This document shows positions 33,220-42,631 of a stretch of 64,000 nucleotides of DNA, piece after piece. The first letter of the stretch is position 1, and the number at the start of each line of letters is the position of its first letter. This DNA comes from Sagittula stellata E-37 (lineage in GTDB: Bacteria; Pseudomonadota; Alphaproteobacteria; Rhodobacterales; Rhodobacteraceae). The stretch lies in NCBI RefSeq assembly GCF_039724765.1, contig NZ_CP155729.1:2489501-2553500 (forward strand), read 5' to 3'. The notes under the pieces are model-generated. The model saw only the letters and a program-made list of their open reading frames with translations. It ran no database searches and was not told the origin of the DNA. The translations under genes were made by a program, and so were the position numbers.

Positions 33220-34607
33220 GCCTCTGTGCCCCTCACACTCGGCAGCTCCAAGTATACCTCGAACCGGTCTGCGGCGGGGCGCTGGATCGTCATCCGTCCG
33301 CCGTGCGCCTGGGCCACCGCGCTGACAATGGACAGTCCCAACCCGGCGCTGGTGGAGGACACGCCCGAGCGTTTCGCAAAGCGTTTACCCGCATCTTTCC
33401 ACATCTCTTCCGCCATTCCATAGCCCCTGTCGCGCACGCCGAGGCAAAGCGTTGCGCCGTCGTCGCGCACGAAGACGGTGATCGGCGGCTTGCCATAGGC
33501 ATTAGCATTGTTGATCAGGTTCTTGCAGGCCTCGACCAGCGATAGCGCGTCTCCGTCGCAGACCGTCGGTGCCTCGGGCAGGTCGATACGCACGACGGCC
33601 TCCGCGCCTGGCATGGTCTGGTCGAACTGGTCGACGGCGTCGCTGGCAACCACCCGCAGATCCACGGGCGCCATGTCGACACTGTCGGCACGGTGAATGA
33701 TCATCGCGTGGTTCAGGAGCTGGTCCGTCAATCGGCTGAGGTTCCGCGACCTTTCGTATATCTTCTCGACGATCTGAAGCTGATCCTGGGGATCGGTCTC
33801 CTCGCGGGCCAGCTCGGCCTGTGCCCTGAGCGCCGCAATCGGCGTGCGAAGCTGGTGCGACGCATCGGCGATCAGAGTGCGCATGACCCTAAGCTGGCGG
33901 TCGATCCGTCCGATAAACCGGTTCAGTGCCGCGACCAGGCTGGCAATCTCCTGCGGCACCTCGACATCGACGGGTGTCAGGTCACGGCTCGAGCGGGCAG
34001 CGAAGTCGCGCTCGATCCGGCGCAGGGGACGCAGGGCGGAGTTTACCGCCAGAACGGCCAGCGCTGAAATCACCAGTCCGACAACGGCCACCGCCAGCAG
34101 TGCGTTGCGCGTGATCTGTTGCGCCAGCTCGCGGCGTGCCTCGGTGGTCTGGCCGACGACAACGTCCACGGCGCCCAGGAAGGAGCGCTCGGCGATCTGC
34201 CGTCTGACATGTACGTATCGCGCTGGTTCGCCCGCGAAACTGCCGTTGAAAAAACCTCCGGCGCGCTCGGGCAGCACCACGCTGTCGTAGCCGGTGACCA
34301 GCCGTCCGGCATTGTCGAAGACCGCATAGACCACTCGATCCCTCGGGGCCAGCGACAGAAGTTCGAAAGCGGATACCGGGATATCGACGATCACCTCTCC
34401 GTCCCTGAGCCCCAGCGATCCGGCAATCTGGTTGGCCGCGCCGATCAGCAGCCTGTCAAACGATTGCTGCGCCGCGCTGCGCCCGTAGGCATAGGCCGCC
34501 AGCGACACGGCCACACCGCCTATGGCGAGAACCAGAACCAGTGCCGCGCCGAGCCGGAAACTCAGAGATCCGTGCAGCCGTGTTCCGTTCAGCGGCTCAG
34601 TCCCCAT
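33216..34607 (-). CDS. TctE-like sensor histidine kinase
   Basis: A 463-residue membrane sensor. It has an N-terminal helix (FRLGAALVLVLAIGGVAVSL), a periplasmic 2CSK_N-type domain, a second helix (ALLAVAVVGLVISALAVLAV), HAMP linker, HisKA with H251 (DASHQLRTPIAAL), N-box (NLINNANAYG) and the HATPase G-boxes (DRGYGM, SAGLGLSIV). The open frame runs on upstream inside the regulator gene; ATG 34607 overlaps the regulator's last codons. TctD/TctE systems activate tricarboxylate transporters, and such a transporter operon starts 1.6 kb away in the opposite direction. Confidence 0.88.
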   Translation of the reverse strand: MGTEPLNGTRLHGSLSFRLGAALVLVLAIGGVAVSLAAYAYGRSAAQQSFDRLLIGAANQIAGSLGLRDGEVIVDIPVSAFELLSLAPRDRVVYAVFDNAGRLVTGYDSVVLPERAGGFFNGSFAGEPARYVHVRRQIAERSFLGAVDVVVGQTTEARRELAQQITRNALLAVAVVGLVISALAVLAVNSALRPLRRIERDFAARSSRDLTPVDVEVPQEIASLVAALNRFIGRIDRQLRVMRTLIADASHQLRTPIAALRAQAELAREETDPQDQLQIVEKIYERSRNLSRLTDQLLNHAMIIHRADSVDMAPVDLRVVASDAVDQFDQTMPGAEAVVRIDLPEAPTVCDGDALSLVEACKNLINNANAYGKPPITVFVRDDGATLCLGVRDRGYGMAEEMWKDAGKRFAKRSGVSSTSAGLGLSIVSAVAQAHGGRMTIQRPAADRFEVYLELPSVRGTEA

Positions 34608-35268
34608 CGACCAGCTGATAGCCGAGCCCACGCAGTGTCTTGATCGTGATCTGGCTATTGCAGAGCTTCTTGCGCAAGCGGCCGACATAGAGCTCGACAG
34701 CATTCGGGCTGACGTCTTCGTCGTTGAAGGCATACATACGTTCGAGCAACTTGTCCTTCGGAACCACCCGTTCGCGGTTGGCGAGCAGGATCTCCAGTAC
34801 GTTGAACTCACGGCGGACCAGCGCCACCGGGCGACCCTTGACCTCCACCGTGAGGCCGGCCGGGTCGAAGGTGATGTCGCCGAACTCGATGACGCCCGAG
34901 CGGTCCACGTCCTGCCTGCGCAACATCGCGCGGACGCGGGCGTGCAATTCGCGCAGATCGAAGGGCTTGATCAGGTAGTCGTCGGCCCCCTTGTCGAGCG
35001 CCGCGACGCGGTCCTCGATGTTGGAACGTGCGGTCAGCATCATCACGGGCGTGGGTGTGCCGCGGCTGCGGAGGCTGGACAGAATGTCGGTTCCCAGTCC
35101 GTCGGGCAGGCCGATATCGAGGATGATCACGTCGTAGTCCTGAACAGCCAGTGCGCCCAAAGCGTCCTCGACCGAATTCACATGATCCACTGCATCGCCG
35201 CGATGCCCGAAGCTCGCAACGATGGCATCCGCAACATCCGCTGTGTCTTCGACCAGAAGCAGACGCAT
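34597..35268 (-). CDS. TctD-like response regulator (OmpR family)
   Basis: A 223-residue regulator with a receiver domain (acid pocket ED at 7-8, phospho-acceptor D51 in VIILDIGLPDG, TAR and LIKPFD) and a winged-helix C-terminal domain (RREFNVLEILLANRERVVPK, ELYVGRLRKKL, TLRGLGYQL). ATG 35268 is chosen; a GGGAGGA lies 13 bases upstream, somewhat far. ATG 35298 would add 10 residues. Partner of the TctE-like kinase, and likely activator of the divergent tct operon. Confidence 0.88.
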   Translation of the reverse strand: MRLLLVEDTADVADAIVASFGHRGDAVDHVNSVEDALGALAVQDYDVIILDIGLPDGLGTDILSSLRSRGTPTPVMMLTARSNIEDRVAALDKGADDYLIKPFDLRELHARVRAMLRRQDVDRSGVIEFGDITFDPAGLTVEVKGRPVALVRREFNVLEILLANRERVVPKDKLLERMYAFNDEDVSPNAVELYVGRLRKKLCNSQITIKTLRGLGYQLVDGD

Positions 35269-36166
35269 ATCGGCAAACAATCCTCCCTGATTCAGCATCC
35301 TTCAGTTCCGGGGAAAAAACCAGCCGGTTCCTTGAAGCCCGCGCACAGGCGGAGCGAAACATGCGGGTGGTTATTGCCACGGACCTGTCGTCCGTGGTGC
35401 CCTTTTTCCATCCGCTGGAGCATACCGCGCAGATCGGTGCGTGCTATGTCTCCAAGCCGCTTATGATGACGCCGGTGAGCCTGGTAATGGCGGCTTTTCG
35501 CAAGGGCTCACTGTTCAAGATGCCGCGTCTTGCATCGGGTGACAGACCTGAATTTGTGCCCCGGCTTCTTCTTGCTGGCGATGACGCCGGTCGCCATGCT
35601 CGACGCCCCGTTCTTGCTGCTCAGGAAGAAGGAGGCGAGTGACAGCAGTCGCGCGATACGAAGCCCGTGCAGTTCCCGTCGTGAGGGCGGCGCCATCGCG
35701 CCCGTGATCCGCCAGCCGTATGGATCGGGCGGGACAACTCACAGAACTGCTGATCCTGCCGGGCATTCGCACCACGGCGCCGGAATTTGGCTGGTGTCCG
35801 CTGGCATCTCTGTTGATCGGGGGTATCGCGGCCCAGATTACGGAAGATAGCCTGGCTCGCTCCAAACAATTCCCGTGCGGCAAAATCTGGATCATCGATT
35901 GGTCGATGACACCGTTGTCGGGGTGATTGCGGCACCGCTCATGGTGCTGCCCAGAAGCGCAGCGCCACCCGTCTTCATCTACTGGCATCGGTCATAGTCT
36001 GCGGGTTGCGCATGCAGGCCGCCGCTGAAGGACAACAGACGTTCCGATCCGTCTCTTCCCCGGACAACCATGTCCCACCGATTCATGGCAATGCGCCTTG
36101 CAAGAAATCAATTGCCAGTTCTCACCGCTCGTTATACGTAACATACATCAGTTCGGGGAGGAGCAG
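35269..36166. other. Divergent intergenic region of about 900 bases, no gene recognised
   Basis: Several short frames exist on both strands but none has a ribosome site, family motif or sensible composition. It separates the tctDE-like genes from the dehydrogenase/transporter operon, so it should contain both promoters. Near the right end the AT-rich stretch TTATACGTAACATACATC and a GGGAGGAGCAG ribosome site precede the dehydrogenase. The length suggests a degenerated gene or regulatory space. Confidence 0.5.
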
Positions 36167-37573
36167 ATGTCAGACGAGAGCACCGGAACCGACACCCTGT
36201 CGGCGCTGCGCAATCTGCTGGGGCCTGCAGGCTACCTTGCCGGGGCGGATCTGCCAGCGCGCAACCGCACCGACTGGAGCTTTCTTCCTCCTGCAAACCC
36301 CGTCGCCGTTCTGCGCCCGACGACTACGGATGAAGTGGTCGCGATCCTGCAACACTGCCACGCACACGATATTGTCGTCACGCCTCAGGGCGGGCTGACC
36401 GGCCTATGCGGCGGCGCACGCCCGCTGGACGGTGGGATCGCATTGTCTCTGGAACGTATGGCGGGGATCGAGGATCTGGACCCGGACGGCATGACGATGA
36501 CGGTCCGCGCGGGCACGCCCCTGGAAACCATCCAGAAAGCCGCAGCCGAAGCGGGGCTCTTCTTTCCCCTCGACCTCGGTGCGCGCGGCTCCTGTGCCAT
36601 CGGCGGCAACCTCTCTACCAACGCGGGTGGAAACCGGGTAATCCGCTACGGAATGACCCGCGATCTGGTTCTGGGGGTCGAGGCCGTTCTGCCTGACGGC
36701 ACCCTGCTGCCGATGCTGAACCGGATGATCAAGAACAACGCGGGCTATGACCTCAAGCAACTGTTCCTGGGGACGGAAGGGACGCTTGGGGTCATCACAC
36801 GCGTCGTCCTGCGCCTTTACCCGCAGCCGGGTTGCACCAGTGCGGCGCTTTGCATCGTGCCCGATTACGACACCGTGCTCTCGGTGCTATCCGCCAGCCG
36901 CAAACGGCTTGGCCCGCTCTTGTCGGCCTTCGAGGTGATGTGGGCGGACTACTGGCACCAGGCGACCGAGCGTACAGGGCTTCGTGCGCCCGTGGCGATG
37001 GGGCAGGGGAGCCACGCGATCCTGATCGAAATGCAGGGGCTGGACGAAGACATCGACGGCCCGCGCTTCGAGGCTTTGCTGGAACACCTGATGAACGAGG
37101 GTTTGGTTCAGGATGGCGCGGTGGCCCAAAGCCTGAGCGACATCGCGGCGTTCTGGGCAACCCGGGACGCCGCCGCGGAATTCGCCAACCCCGCAATCAT
37201 CGGCCCGCACATCAGCTTCGACGTCGGTCTGGCCGTGGCGCGCATGGACGAGTTCGCCAACCGTGCCAAGGCCGCGTTGATGGAGAGGCTTGGCTGCCAC
37301 TCGGTTTACTATGGCCATGTTGGCGACGGTAACCTGCACGTCGTCGCCTGGGTGCCGGGCGCCGATCCACAGCCGTTGAGCGCGGCCAGCGAAGTCGTCT
37401 ACGGCATCGTGGGCGAAATGAAGGGCACCGTGTCGGCCGAACACGGTATCGGAGCGCTCAAGAAACCTTATCTGCCGCTCAGCCGTAGCCCCGCGGAACT
37501 GGACCTGATGCGGCAGATCAAGACGTCGCTGGATCCGAAGGGCCTGATGAACCCCACGAAGATCTTCGATTGA
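36167..37573 (+). CDS. FAD-binding D-2-hydroxyacid dehydrogenase (GlcD/D-lactate dehydrogenase-like)
   Basis: A 468-residue FAD enzyme of the PCMH/FAD-oxidase-C class. The FAD motifs PQGGLTGLCGGA (about 75-86) and GGNLSTNAGG, and the C-terminal catalytic/metal motifs YYGHVGDGNLHV and SAEHGIGALKK, are typical of D-lactate, D-2-hydroxyglutarate and glycolate dehydrogenases. ATG 36167 follows GGGAGGAGCAG. It heads the operon with a tripartite tricarboxylate transporter, so it probably oxidises the hydroxyacid that the transporter imports. Which acid is unknown. Confidence 0.9.
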   Translation: MSDESTGTDTLSALRNLLGPAGYLAGADLPARNRTDWSFLPPANPVAVLRPTTTDEVVAILQHCHAHDIVVTPQGGLTGLCGGARPLDGGIALSLERMAGIEDLDPDGMTMTVRAGTPLETIQKAAAEAGLFFPLDLGARGSCAIGGNLSTNAGGNRVIRYGMTRDLVLGVEAVLPDGTLLPMLNRMIKNNAGYDLKQLFLGTEGTLGVITRVVLRLYPQPGCTSAALCIVPDYDTVLSVLSASRKRLGPLLSAFEVMWADYWHQATERTGLRAPVAMGQGSHAILIEMQGLDEDIDGPRFEALLEHLMNEGLVQDGAVAQSLSDIAAFWATRDAAAEFANPAIIGPHISFDVGLAVARMDEFANRAKAALMERLGCHSVYYGHVGDGNLHVVAWVPGADPQPLSAASEVVYGIVGEMKGTVSAEHGIGALKKPYLPLSRSPAELDLMRQIKTSLDPKGLMNPTKIFD

Positions 37574-37643
37574 TCGCAAAGACCACCGCCTGACGCCGGT
37601 GACACTTCCGGGCAGGCGTTCACTGCAGAGGAGGAGACTTATT

Positions 37644-38621
37644 ATGACCCTGACAAAACGGCATTTGCTGGCCGCGATGGCAGCCCTGATGACGACAAGC
37701 GCGCTGCCCGCCGCAGCACAGGACTGGCCCGACGGGCCGGTGACCATGATCGTGCCTTGGGGTGCGGGCGGCGGCACCGATGCGACCGCGCGGATGATCG
37801 CATCCTTGCTGGAAAAGGAAATCGGCGTGCCCGTGCCGGTTGAAAACCGCACCGGCGGTTCCGGCGTGATCGGCCACAGCGCCATTGCGGACGCAGCCCC
37901 CGACGGCCAGACCATCGGCGTGGCAACGCTGGAGATCGGCACCATGCACAACCTGGGCCTGACCGAACTGGACTACACCGGCTATACGCCGCTTGGCCTC
38001 TACAACTCCGACCCAGCCGCGATCTTCGTGAACGCCAACAGCGGTTACGACGATATCGAGGCGCTGCTGACCGCTCTCGAAGGCTCCGAGAACCGCGAGT
38101 TCAAGGCCTCCGGTTCCGCTCAGGGCGGCGTCAATCACCTTGCCCTTGCCGGCATGCTGATGGCCGCCGGAATGCCCGCCGAGCGCGTCGCCTGGGTGCC
38201 TTCCGAAGGAGCGGCGCCGGGACTTCAGGACCTGGCGGCGGGCGGGGTCGAGATGGCCACTGCCTCGCTGCCCGAAGCGGCCGCGCTGATGCAGGCCGGG
38301 CTGATCCGTCCGCTGGCGGTCTTTTCGGACGCGCGGCTGGACATCGCACCCGACGTGCCGACGTTCACCGAGGCGACAGGACATGAGTTCGCGCTCGGGT
38401 CGTGGCGTGGGCTGGTCGCTCCGGCCGGTCTGGAACCCGAGGTCGCCGACAAGCTGACCGCTGCTCTGGGCAATGTCCTGCAGGATCCGGAATACACCAA
38501 GTTTATGCAGGATCGCGGTTACGCGATGCAATGGACCACCGGCGCTGATTTCGAGGCTTTCATGAAGTCTTCCGACGCGGCGCTGAGCGACACGCTCAAG
38601 GCGGTTGGCCTGTCCAACTGA
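37644..38621 (+). CDS. tctC: Tripartite tricarboxylate transporter substrate-binding protein (TctC/Bug)
   Basis: A 325-residue periplasmic protein with a signal peptide (residues 1-25, ending LPAAAQ). It is of the Bug/TctC family: the ligand loop WPDGPVTMIVPWGAGGGTDA and the second loop around GSAQGGVNHLAL. ATG 37644 follows GAGGAGGAGA. It captures a carboxylate for TctAB. A 10-bp hairpin at 38644-38674 separates it from tctB. Confidence 0.92.
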   Translation: MTLTKRHLLAAMAALMTTSALPAAAQDWPDGPVTMIVPWGAGGGTDATARMIASLLEKEIGVPVPVENRTGGSGVIGHSAIADAAPDGQTIGVATLEIGTMHNLGLTELDYTGYTPLGLYNSDPAAIFVNANSGYDDIEALLTALEGSENREFKASGSAQGGVNHLALAGMLMAAGMPAERVAWVPSEGAAPGLQDLAAGGVEMATASLPEAAALMQAGLIRPLAVFSDARLDIAPDVPTFTEATGHEFALGSWRGLVAPAGLEPEVADKLTAALGNVLQDPEYTKFMQDRGYAMQWTTGADFEAFMKSSDAALSDTLKAVGLSN

Positions 38622-38643
38622 TCTGACCGCGCATTGGCAATCC

Positions 38644-38674
38644 GTCTGGCGCCGGAAATATTCGGGCGCCAGAC
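38644..38674 (+). terminator. Hairpin between tctC and tctB
   Basis: GTCTGGCGCC (38644-38653) and GGCGCCAGAC (38665-38674) are perfect 10-bp complements with an 11-base AT-rich loop. No T-run follows. As after the sugar-binding protein genes, it may favour binding-protein mRNA over the membrane genes. Confidence 0.6.
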
Positions 38675-38714
38675 ACACTCTGTACCATGGGAGGAACAGG
38701 GGGGAGGAATACGC

Positions 38715-39179
38715 ATGAAAATTCATGACAGCGTCATCGGCGCCGTGCTGGTGATGTTCGGCGCCTGGGTCGCGCTGACGGCTTCGGGCTTTCCGCGACT
38801 GACCGGCCAGCCCATCGGGCCGGGCACATTCCCGGTCGTTCTCGGCACCCTTTGTGCGCTCGGCGGAGCCGTCATGGTCGTGGCGGGGCTGCGGAGCGGC
38901 GCGGCGATCGCAGCGCTTCATCCCGGCTGGCGACGACACGACCGGCTTCTCACCGCACTCGTCATGATCGTAGGCACCGGTGTGCTGGCCGCCCAGTTTG
39001 AAACCGTCGGCTTTCCCCTCGGTGGCAGTCTGCTGCTGGCCGTGCTCTTCCTGGTTTCCGGCAAACGCCACCCGGTCTGGATCGCGGTGGCGGTGGTCTT
39101 CGTCTGCCTCGTGCATGTACTTCTGACGCGGTTCCTGCAGGTGCCCCTGCCACCGGGCGTTCTGAAAGGGGTGTTCTAA
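38715..39179 (+). CDS. tctB: Tripartite tricarboxylate transporter small membrane subunit TctB
   Basis: A 154-residue protein with four predicted membrane helices, the usual TctB size and layout. The motif GQPIGPGTFPVVLG after the first helix is typical. ATG 38715 follows GGGGAGGAATACGC. Its stop shares a base with the tctA start. Confidence 0.88.
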   Translation: MKIHDSVIGAVLVMFGAWVALTASGFPRLTGQPIGPGTFPVVLGTLCALGGAVMVVAGLRSGAAIAALHPGWRRHDRLLTALVMIVGTGVLAAQFETVGFPLGGSLLLAVLFLVSGKRHPVWIAVAVVFVCLVHVLLTRFLQVPLPPGVLKGVF

Positions 39180-40672
39180 TGCTCTCCCATTTGTCCGAGG
39201 CCCTTCCGCTGGTGCTGAACTGGCACATGGCGTTTGTCATGCTGGCCTGTGCGGCATTCGGCTTGTTCGTCGGGGCGGTGCCCGGGCTTTCGGCAACCAT
39301 GGCCACAGCGATGCTTGTGCCGATCACGTTCTACATGGACCCGGTTCCCGCTATTGCCGCCATCGTCACCACCGCCGCGATGGCGATCTTTGCGTCGGAT
39401 ATTCCTGCGGCCTTGCTGCGCATCCCCGGCACAGCCGCCTCTGCCGCTTATATCGACGACCTGAATGCCCTGACCCGAGAAGGCCGCGTCGGCCGGGCAC
39501 TGGGAATCTCGGTCACGGCGTCGGCAATCGGCGGCGTTTTCGGTTCGCTCGTACTGATGCTCGCAGCCCCGAAACTGGCGCTGGTGTCGCTCAACTTCAC
39601 ATCCTTCGAATACTTCTGGCTGGCGCTCCTGGGCCTGTCGGCGGCAGTCATGCTGGGCACCGGGTCGATCCTGAAATCGCTCTTGTCGCTGCTGTTCGGG
39701 CTGCTGATCGCCAGCGTCGGCATGGACACGACATCGGGCTTTCCGCGCTTCACGTTCGGCATCGACGCCTTGCTGGGCGGCGTGGCCTTCGTGCCCGCAC
39801 TGATCGGCATGTTCGCCATCCCCGAGCTGATCCGCACCTTCGTCAACCGCGATGAGGTGCCCCCGGTGGCGCCCATCGGCAACCCTTTGGCCATGTTCAA
39901 AGGCATCGGCAGCCTGTTGTGGAAGACCAAGACAGGCCTGCTGCGCGGATCGACCATCGGGACCGTGATCGGCATTCTGCCCGGAGCCGGGTCCGACATC
40001 GGCTCGTGGATTTCCTACGCGGTATCGAAACGCTTTTCAAAAACACCGGAGAAGTACGGCAGGGGCACCGAGACCGGCCTGACCGAAGCCTGCGCAGCCA
40101 ACAATTCCGCTCTATCCGGCGCCTACGTGCCCGCGATGGTGTTCGGGATCCCCGGGGACAGCATCACGGCAATCGTGATCGGTGTGCTCTACGTCAAGGG
40201 ACTGAACCCCGGCCCGATGGTCTTCCTGACGTCGGGGGACAAGATCATGGCGATCTTCCTGGTCTTTCTCATCGCGAACCTGCTGATCGTGCCGCTGGGT
40301 CTTTTGGCCGTCGCGCTGGCCTCGCAGGTACTGCGGGTGCCGAAACTGACACTTGCACCGCTGATCCTGATCTTCTGCATCGTCGGCTCCTATTCCATCG
40401 ACTCCTCGGCCTCGGGGATTGTGATCATGCTGGTTCTAGGTATCGTTGCCTATGTGATGGAGGAAAACGGCTTTCCGGTCGCGCCCGCCATCCTGGGGAT
40501 CGTCATGGGGCTGCTGGTGGAACGCAACTTCGTCACATCGCTGATCAAGGCCGACGGCATGGCACCGGGTTTCGTGGAACGTCCCATCGCGGCAGGACTT
40601 GCCCTTCTTGTCCTGCTTGTCTGGGTCACTCCGGTGGTGATGTGGCTGTTCCGGCGCAGGGCCGCGAAGTGA
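39179..40672 (+). CDS. tctA: Tripartite tricarboxylate transporter large permease TctA
   Basis: A 497-residue, highly hydrophobic permease with about twelve helices. The TctA fingerprint is present: GAVPGLSATMATAMLVPITF, IPGTAASAAYIDD and, in the second half, GILPGAGSDIGSWISYAVSK with GIPGDSITAIVIG. It moves the TctC-bound carboxylate across the inner membrane using an ion gradient. The stop overlaps the downstream GTG start. Confidence 0.94.
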   Translation: MLSHLSEALPLVLNWHMAFVMLACAAFGLFVGAVPGLSATMATAMLVPITFYMDPVPAIAAIVTTAAMAIFASDIPAALLRIPGTAASAAYIDDLNALTREGRVGRALGISVTASAIGGVFGSLVLMLAAPKLALVSLNFTSFEYFWLALLGLSAAVMLGTGSILKSLLSLLFGLLIASVGMDTTSGFPRFTFGIDALLGGVAFVPALIGMFAIPELIRTFVNRDEVPPVAPIGNPLAMFKGIGSLLWKTKTGLLRGSTIGTVIGILPGAGSDIGSWISYAVSKRFSKTPEKYGRGTETGLTEACAANNSALSGAYVPAMVFGIPGDSITAIVIGVLYVKGLNPGPMVFLTSGDKIMAIFLVFLIANLLIVPLGLLAVALASQVLRVPKLTLAPLILIFCIVGSYSIDSSASGIVIMLVLGIVAYVMEENGFPVAPAILGIVMGLLVERNFVTSLIKADGMAPGFVERPIAAGLALLVLLVWVTPVVMWLFRRRAAK

Positions 40673-41355
40673 CGCTCGAACGGATAAGACCGGCCAAGTC
40701 GCTGGCCGAAACCGCCGCTGCGCAAATCCGGGACGCCATCCTGTCGGGTGCGTTTCGGCTGGGGGAAAACATTTCCGAGGATCGGCTGGTGGAACGGCTC
40801 GGCGTCTCGCGCACGCCGGTCCGCGACGCCATGGCGCTCTTGGCGCGTGAAGGTCTGGTGGTGGTGCGCCCCAAGCGTGGGTCCTTCGTGTTCCAGACCT
40901 CGCCGGAGGATATCAAGGCGATCTGCGATTACCGCGAACTTCTGGAAACCCAAGGCGTGCGGGTTGCGTTGCGGGTCGCGCGACACCCCTATCTCGACGA
41001 GTTGGCCTCGGTGGTCACGGCCATGGAAGACGCCCTGGCCAGGGACGACGCCGACACCTACGGGCGGCTGGACACGCAGTTTCACAACGCCGCCTTCACC
41101 CATTGCGGCAATTCCTATCTGCGCGATGCCAACACGCTTGTGGCGGGGCGCATCGCCGCGCTGCGTGCCAACATCACGGCGCCCTATGCGGAACGACGTG
41201 CGGAATCCATGGCTGAACACGTGACAATGACCCGGCTGCTGGCCGATGGCGATCTGGAAGCCTTCGACGCCGCACTGAATATTCACATTCGCAGGACAGA
41301 GGACGTGTACAGCCGTGCCCTGGTCGACGGCCATCTGGGCGCGCACCGCGGGTGA
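40669..41355 (+). CDS. GntR-family (FCD domain) transcriptional regulator
   Basis: A 228-residue regulator: winged HTH (ETAAAQIRDAILSGAFRLGE, ERLGVSRTPVRDAMALL) and an FCD effector domain (DTQFHNAAF, HVTMTRLLADGD). No ATG is available near the family N-terminus; GTG 40669, overlapping the tctA stop as GTGA, is the natural start (VTLERIRPAKSLAE). It probably represses this dehydrogenase/tct operon in the absence of substrate. Confidence 0.88.
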   Translation: MTLERIRPAKSLAETAAAQIRDAILSGAFRLGENISEDRLVERLGVSRTPVRDAMALLAREGLVVVRPKRGSFVFQTSPEDIKAICDYRELLETQGVRVALRVARHPYLDELASVVTAMEDALARDDADTYGRLDTQFHNAAFTHCGNSYLRDANTLVAGRIAALRANITAPYAERRAESMAEHVTMTRLLADGDLEAFDAALNIHIRRTEDVYSRALVDGHLGAHRG

Positions 41356-41774
41356 GACCAGGGTGTGATCGAGAGTGAGAACGGCAGGCTCTTGTGTGCC
41401 GGATGACGCAGATCGGCCTGACAGGTCTCAAGCGTAGAATTCGAAGCCGTCTGAATGTCCAGTACGCCCTTGCTAGGGCTGAAAGCTGCGGCCGGTGCTG
41501 ACAGTTGGAACCGGCTTGCCACGCGCCTCATACATGCTCCGGACTAAACCTCAGACCGCCATCCCGCGCTTCACTTTGTCCTGATCGACGCGGCAGTGAA
41601 GGCGTTCGTGGATTTCCGAAGGCGCGCTGGGTGCCATGTCGGGACCTTCAAAAGGTTCAGAAAACTGGCCCTCCTATCGGTGCCCAAAAATTTCCCCTTG
41701 TGGTACCACGGAAGCTGGCCCGATGCGGTGTAGCCCATATGCAGCGCAGCCGTATCGGGCCAGCGGGGGCGTGG
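41356..41774. other. Gene-free stretch at the edge of an IS graveyard
   Basis: No gene is recognised. The right half (from about 41690) lies immediately beyond the IstB-like stop codon and may be the outer end of the IS21-type remnant; I could not define a terminal repeat. Confidence 0.4.
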
Positions 41775-42341
41775 TCATTCGCGGGTCTTGAAGCCCCAGC
41801 TCTCGTTGCCAGTTTCGACGATGTCACAGTGCTGTGTCAGGCGGTCGAGGAGAGCCGTGGTCATCTTGGCATGCACTGCCCGGCAGTGCATTGCGAAGCA
41901 TTGTCACGAGAGGGGCCAAAGACGGAAGGCCATTCGCCAAAGTCGAGGTTGGTCTTCAGGTCCCCGACCGTCGCCCGTTTCCGCCATTTGGCCACCGTCT
42001 TCGGGTTGATGCCCAGTTCCCGGCTTAGGGCCAGACCCGCCATGATCTGGGCGAAGACGCCGTTCTCGCTCCAACGTTTCCAACGGTTTTAGAGCGTCTT
42101 GTGGGGGCCATACTCCCTTGGGGTGTCGCGCCAACGCAAACCGTTGCGATTAATGAAGGTTATGCCATTCAGAACACATCGATCATCAACTAGGGGCTCG
42201 CCATCGGACATCAGAAAGCAAGGCTCTAGACGTGCCATCTGTGCGTCGCTCAAACAGATAAGATCAGACATGGTAACCACCCATTTTCGAACGGTGAATC
42301 ATCCACGCCAAACCAAACCAAACCAATTGGTCCTGACCCTA
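41775..42341 (-). pseudogene. Chimeric transposase remnant: IS427 + IS481-like + IS21 IstB pieces
   Basis: Read on the minus strand: an IS427-type left end (TAGGGTCAGGACC at 42341) and start MSDLICLSDAQMARLEPCFL, carrying a nonsense codon after HKTL (TAC to TAA). It runs in the same frame to QIMAGLA, where it switches at about 42029 to an IS481-like helix-turn-helix (ELGINPKTVAKWRKRATV). At about 41950 it switches again to the IstB C-terminus (GEWPSVFG ... [21 protein letters not shown]). The IstB part is split by a 41-bp insertion at 41874-41914. None of the parts can be functional. Confidence 0.75.
41874..41914 (-). repeat. 41-bp palindromic micro-insertion, copy A (in IstB remnant)
   Basis: Relative of the two copies at 49301 and 49675, in reverse orientation. 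Read on the minus strand it starts CCCTCTCG, contains the hairpin arms CAATGC and GCAATG around TTC, and ends CTGCCGGGCAGTG. It interrupts IstB between VFG and the residue before [11 protein letters not shown]. Two base pairs of the hairpin differ from the other copies with compensating changes. Confidence 0.8.
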
Positions 42342-42592
42342 CTTGACCGAAGCCGTCCAGAATAGCGAGGTGTCGGCATGAACCACGATCAGACCCGCGC
42401 GACGGCGAAACTGCGCGAGCAACTGCAAGAGACGCTGCGTGACCGAGATGCGTTCCATGGCAGGCCGACCCAACGGCTTGCTCTCGGACCGCAGCGCAGT
42501 TGATCGACCAAGAGCGGCAGTCGCCGTGGGCGCTCTGCCATACCATCGAGCAAATCGACGTTCTGCGCAGCGGCCTTGCCGCAGCGAAGGTG
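42342..42592 (+). other. Unrecognised remnant between IS elements
   Basis: The plus strand can encode MNHDQTRATAKLREQLQETL from 42378 and, in another frame, QLIDQERQSPWALCHTIEQI ending at the TGA in front of the IS3 element. Together they look like one short coiled-coil-like protein broken by a frameshift. I do not recognise the family. Confidence 0.35.
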
Positions 42593-42631
42593 TGAGCTAC
42601 TCCCCATCTCTTGGACAGTATCTGGCGTAAA

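Noticed and set aside
35151..35642. 163-codon frame on the plus strand upstream of the dehydrogenase
   Set aside because: No ribosome site, no family, overlaps the response regulator antisense; kept only as unexplained intergenic space.
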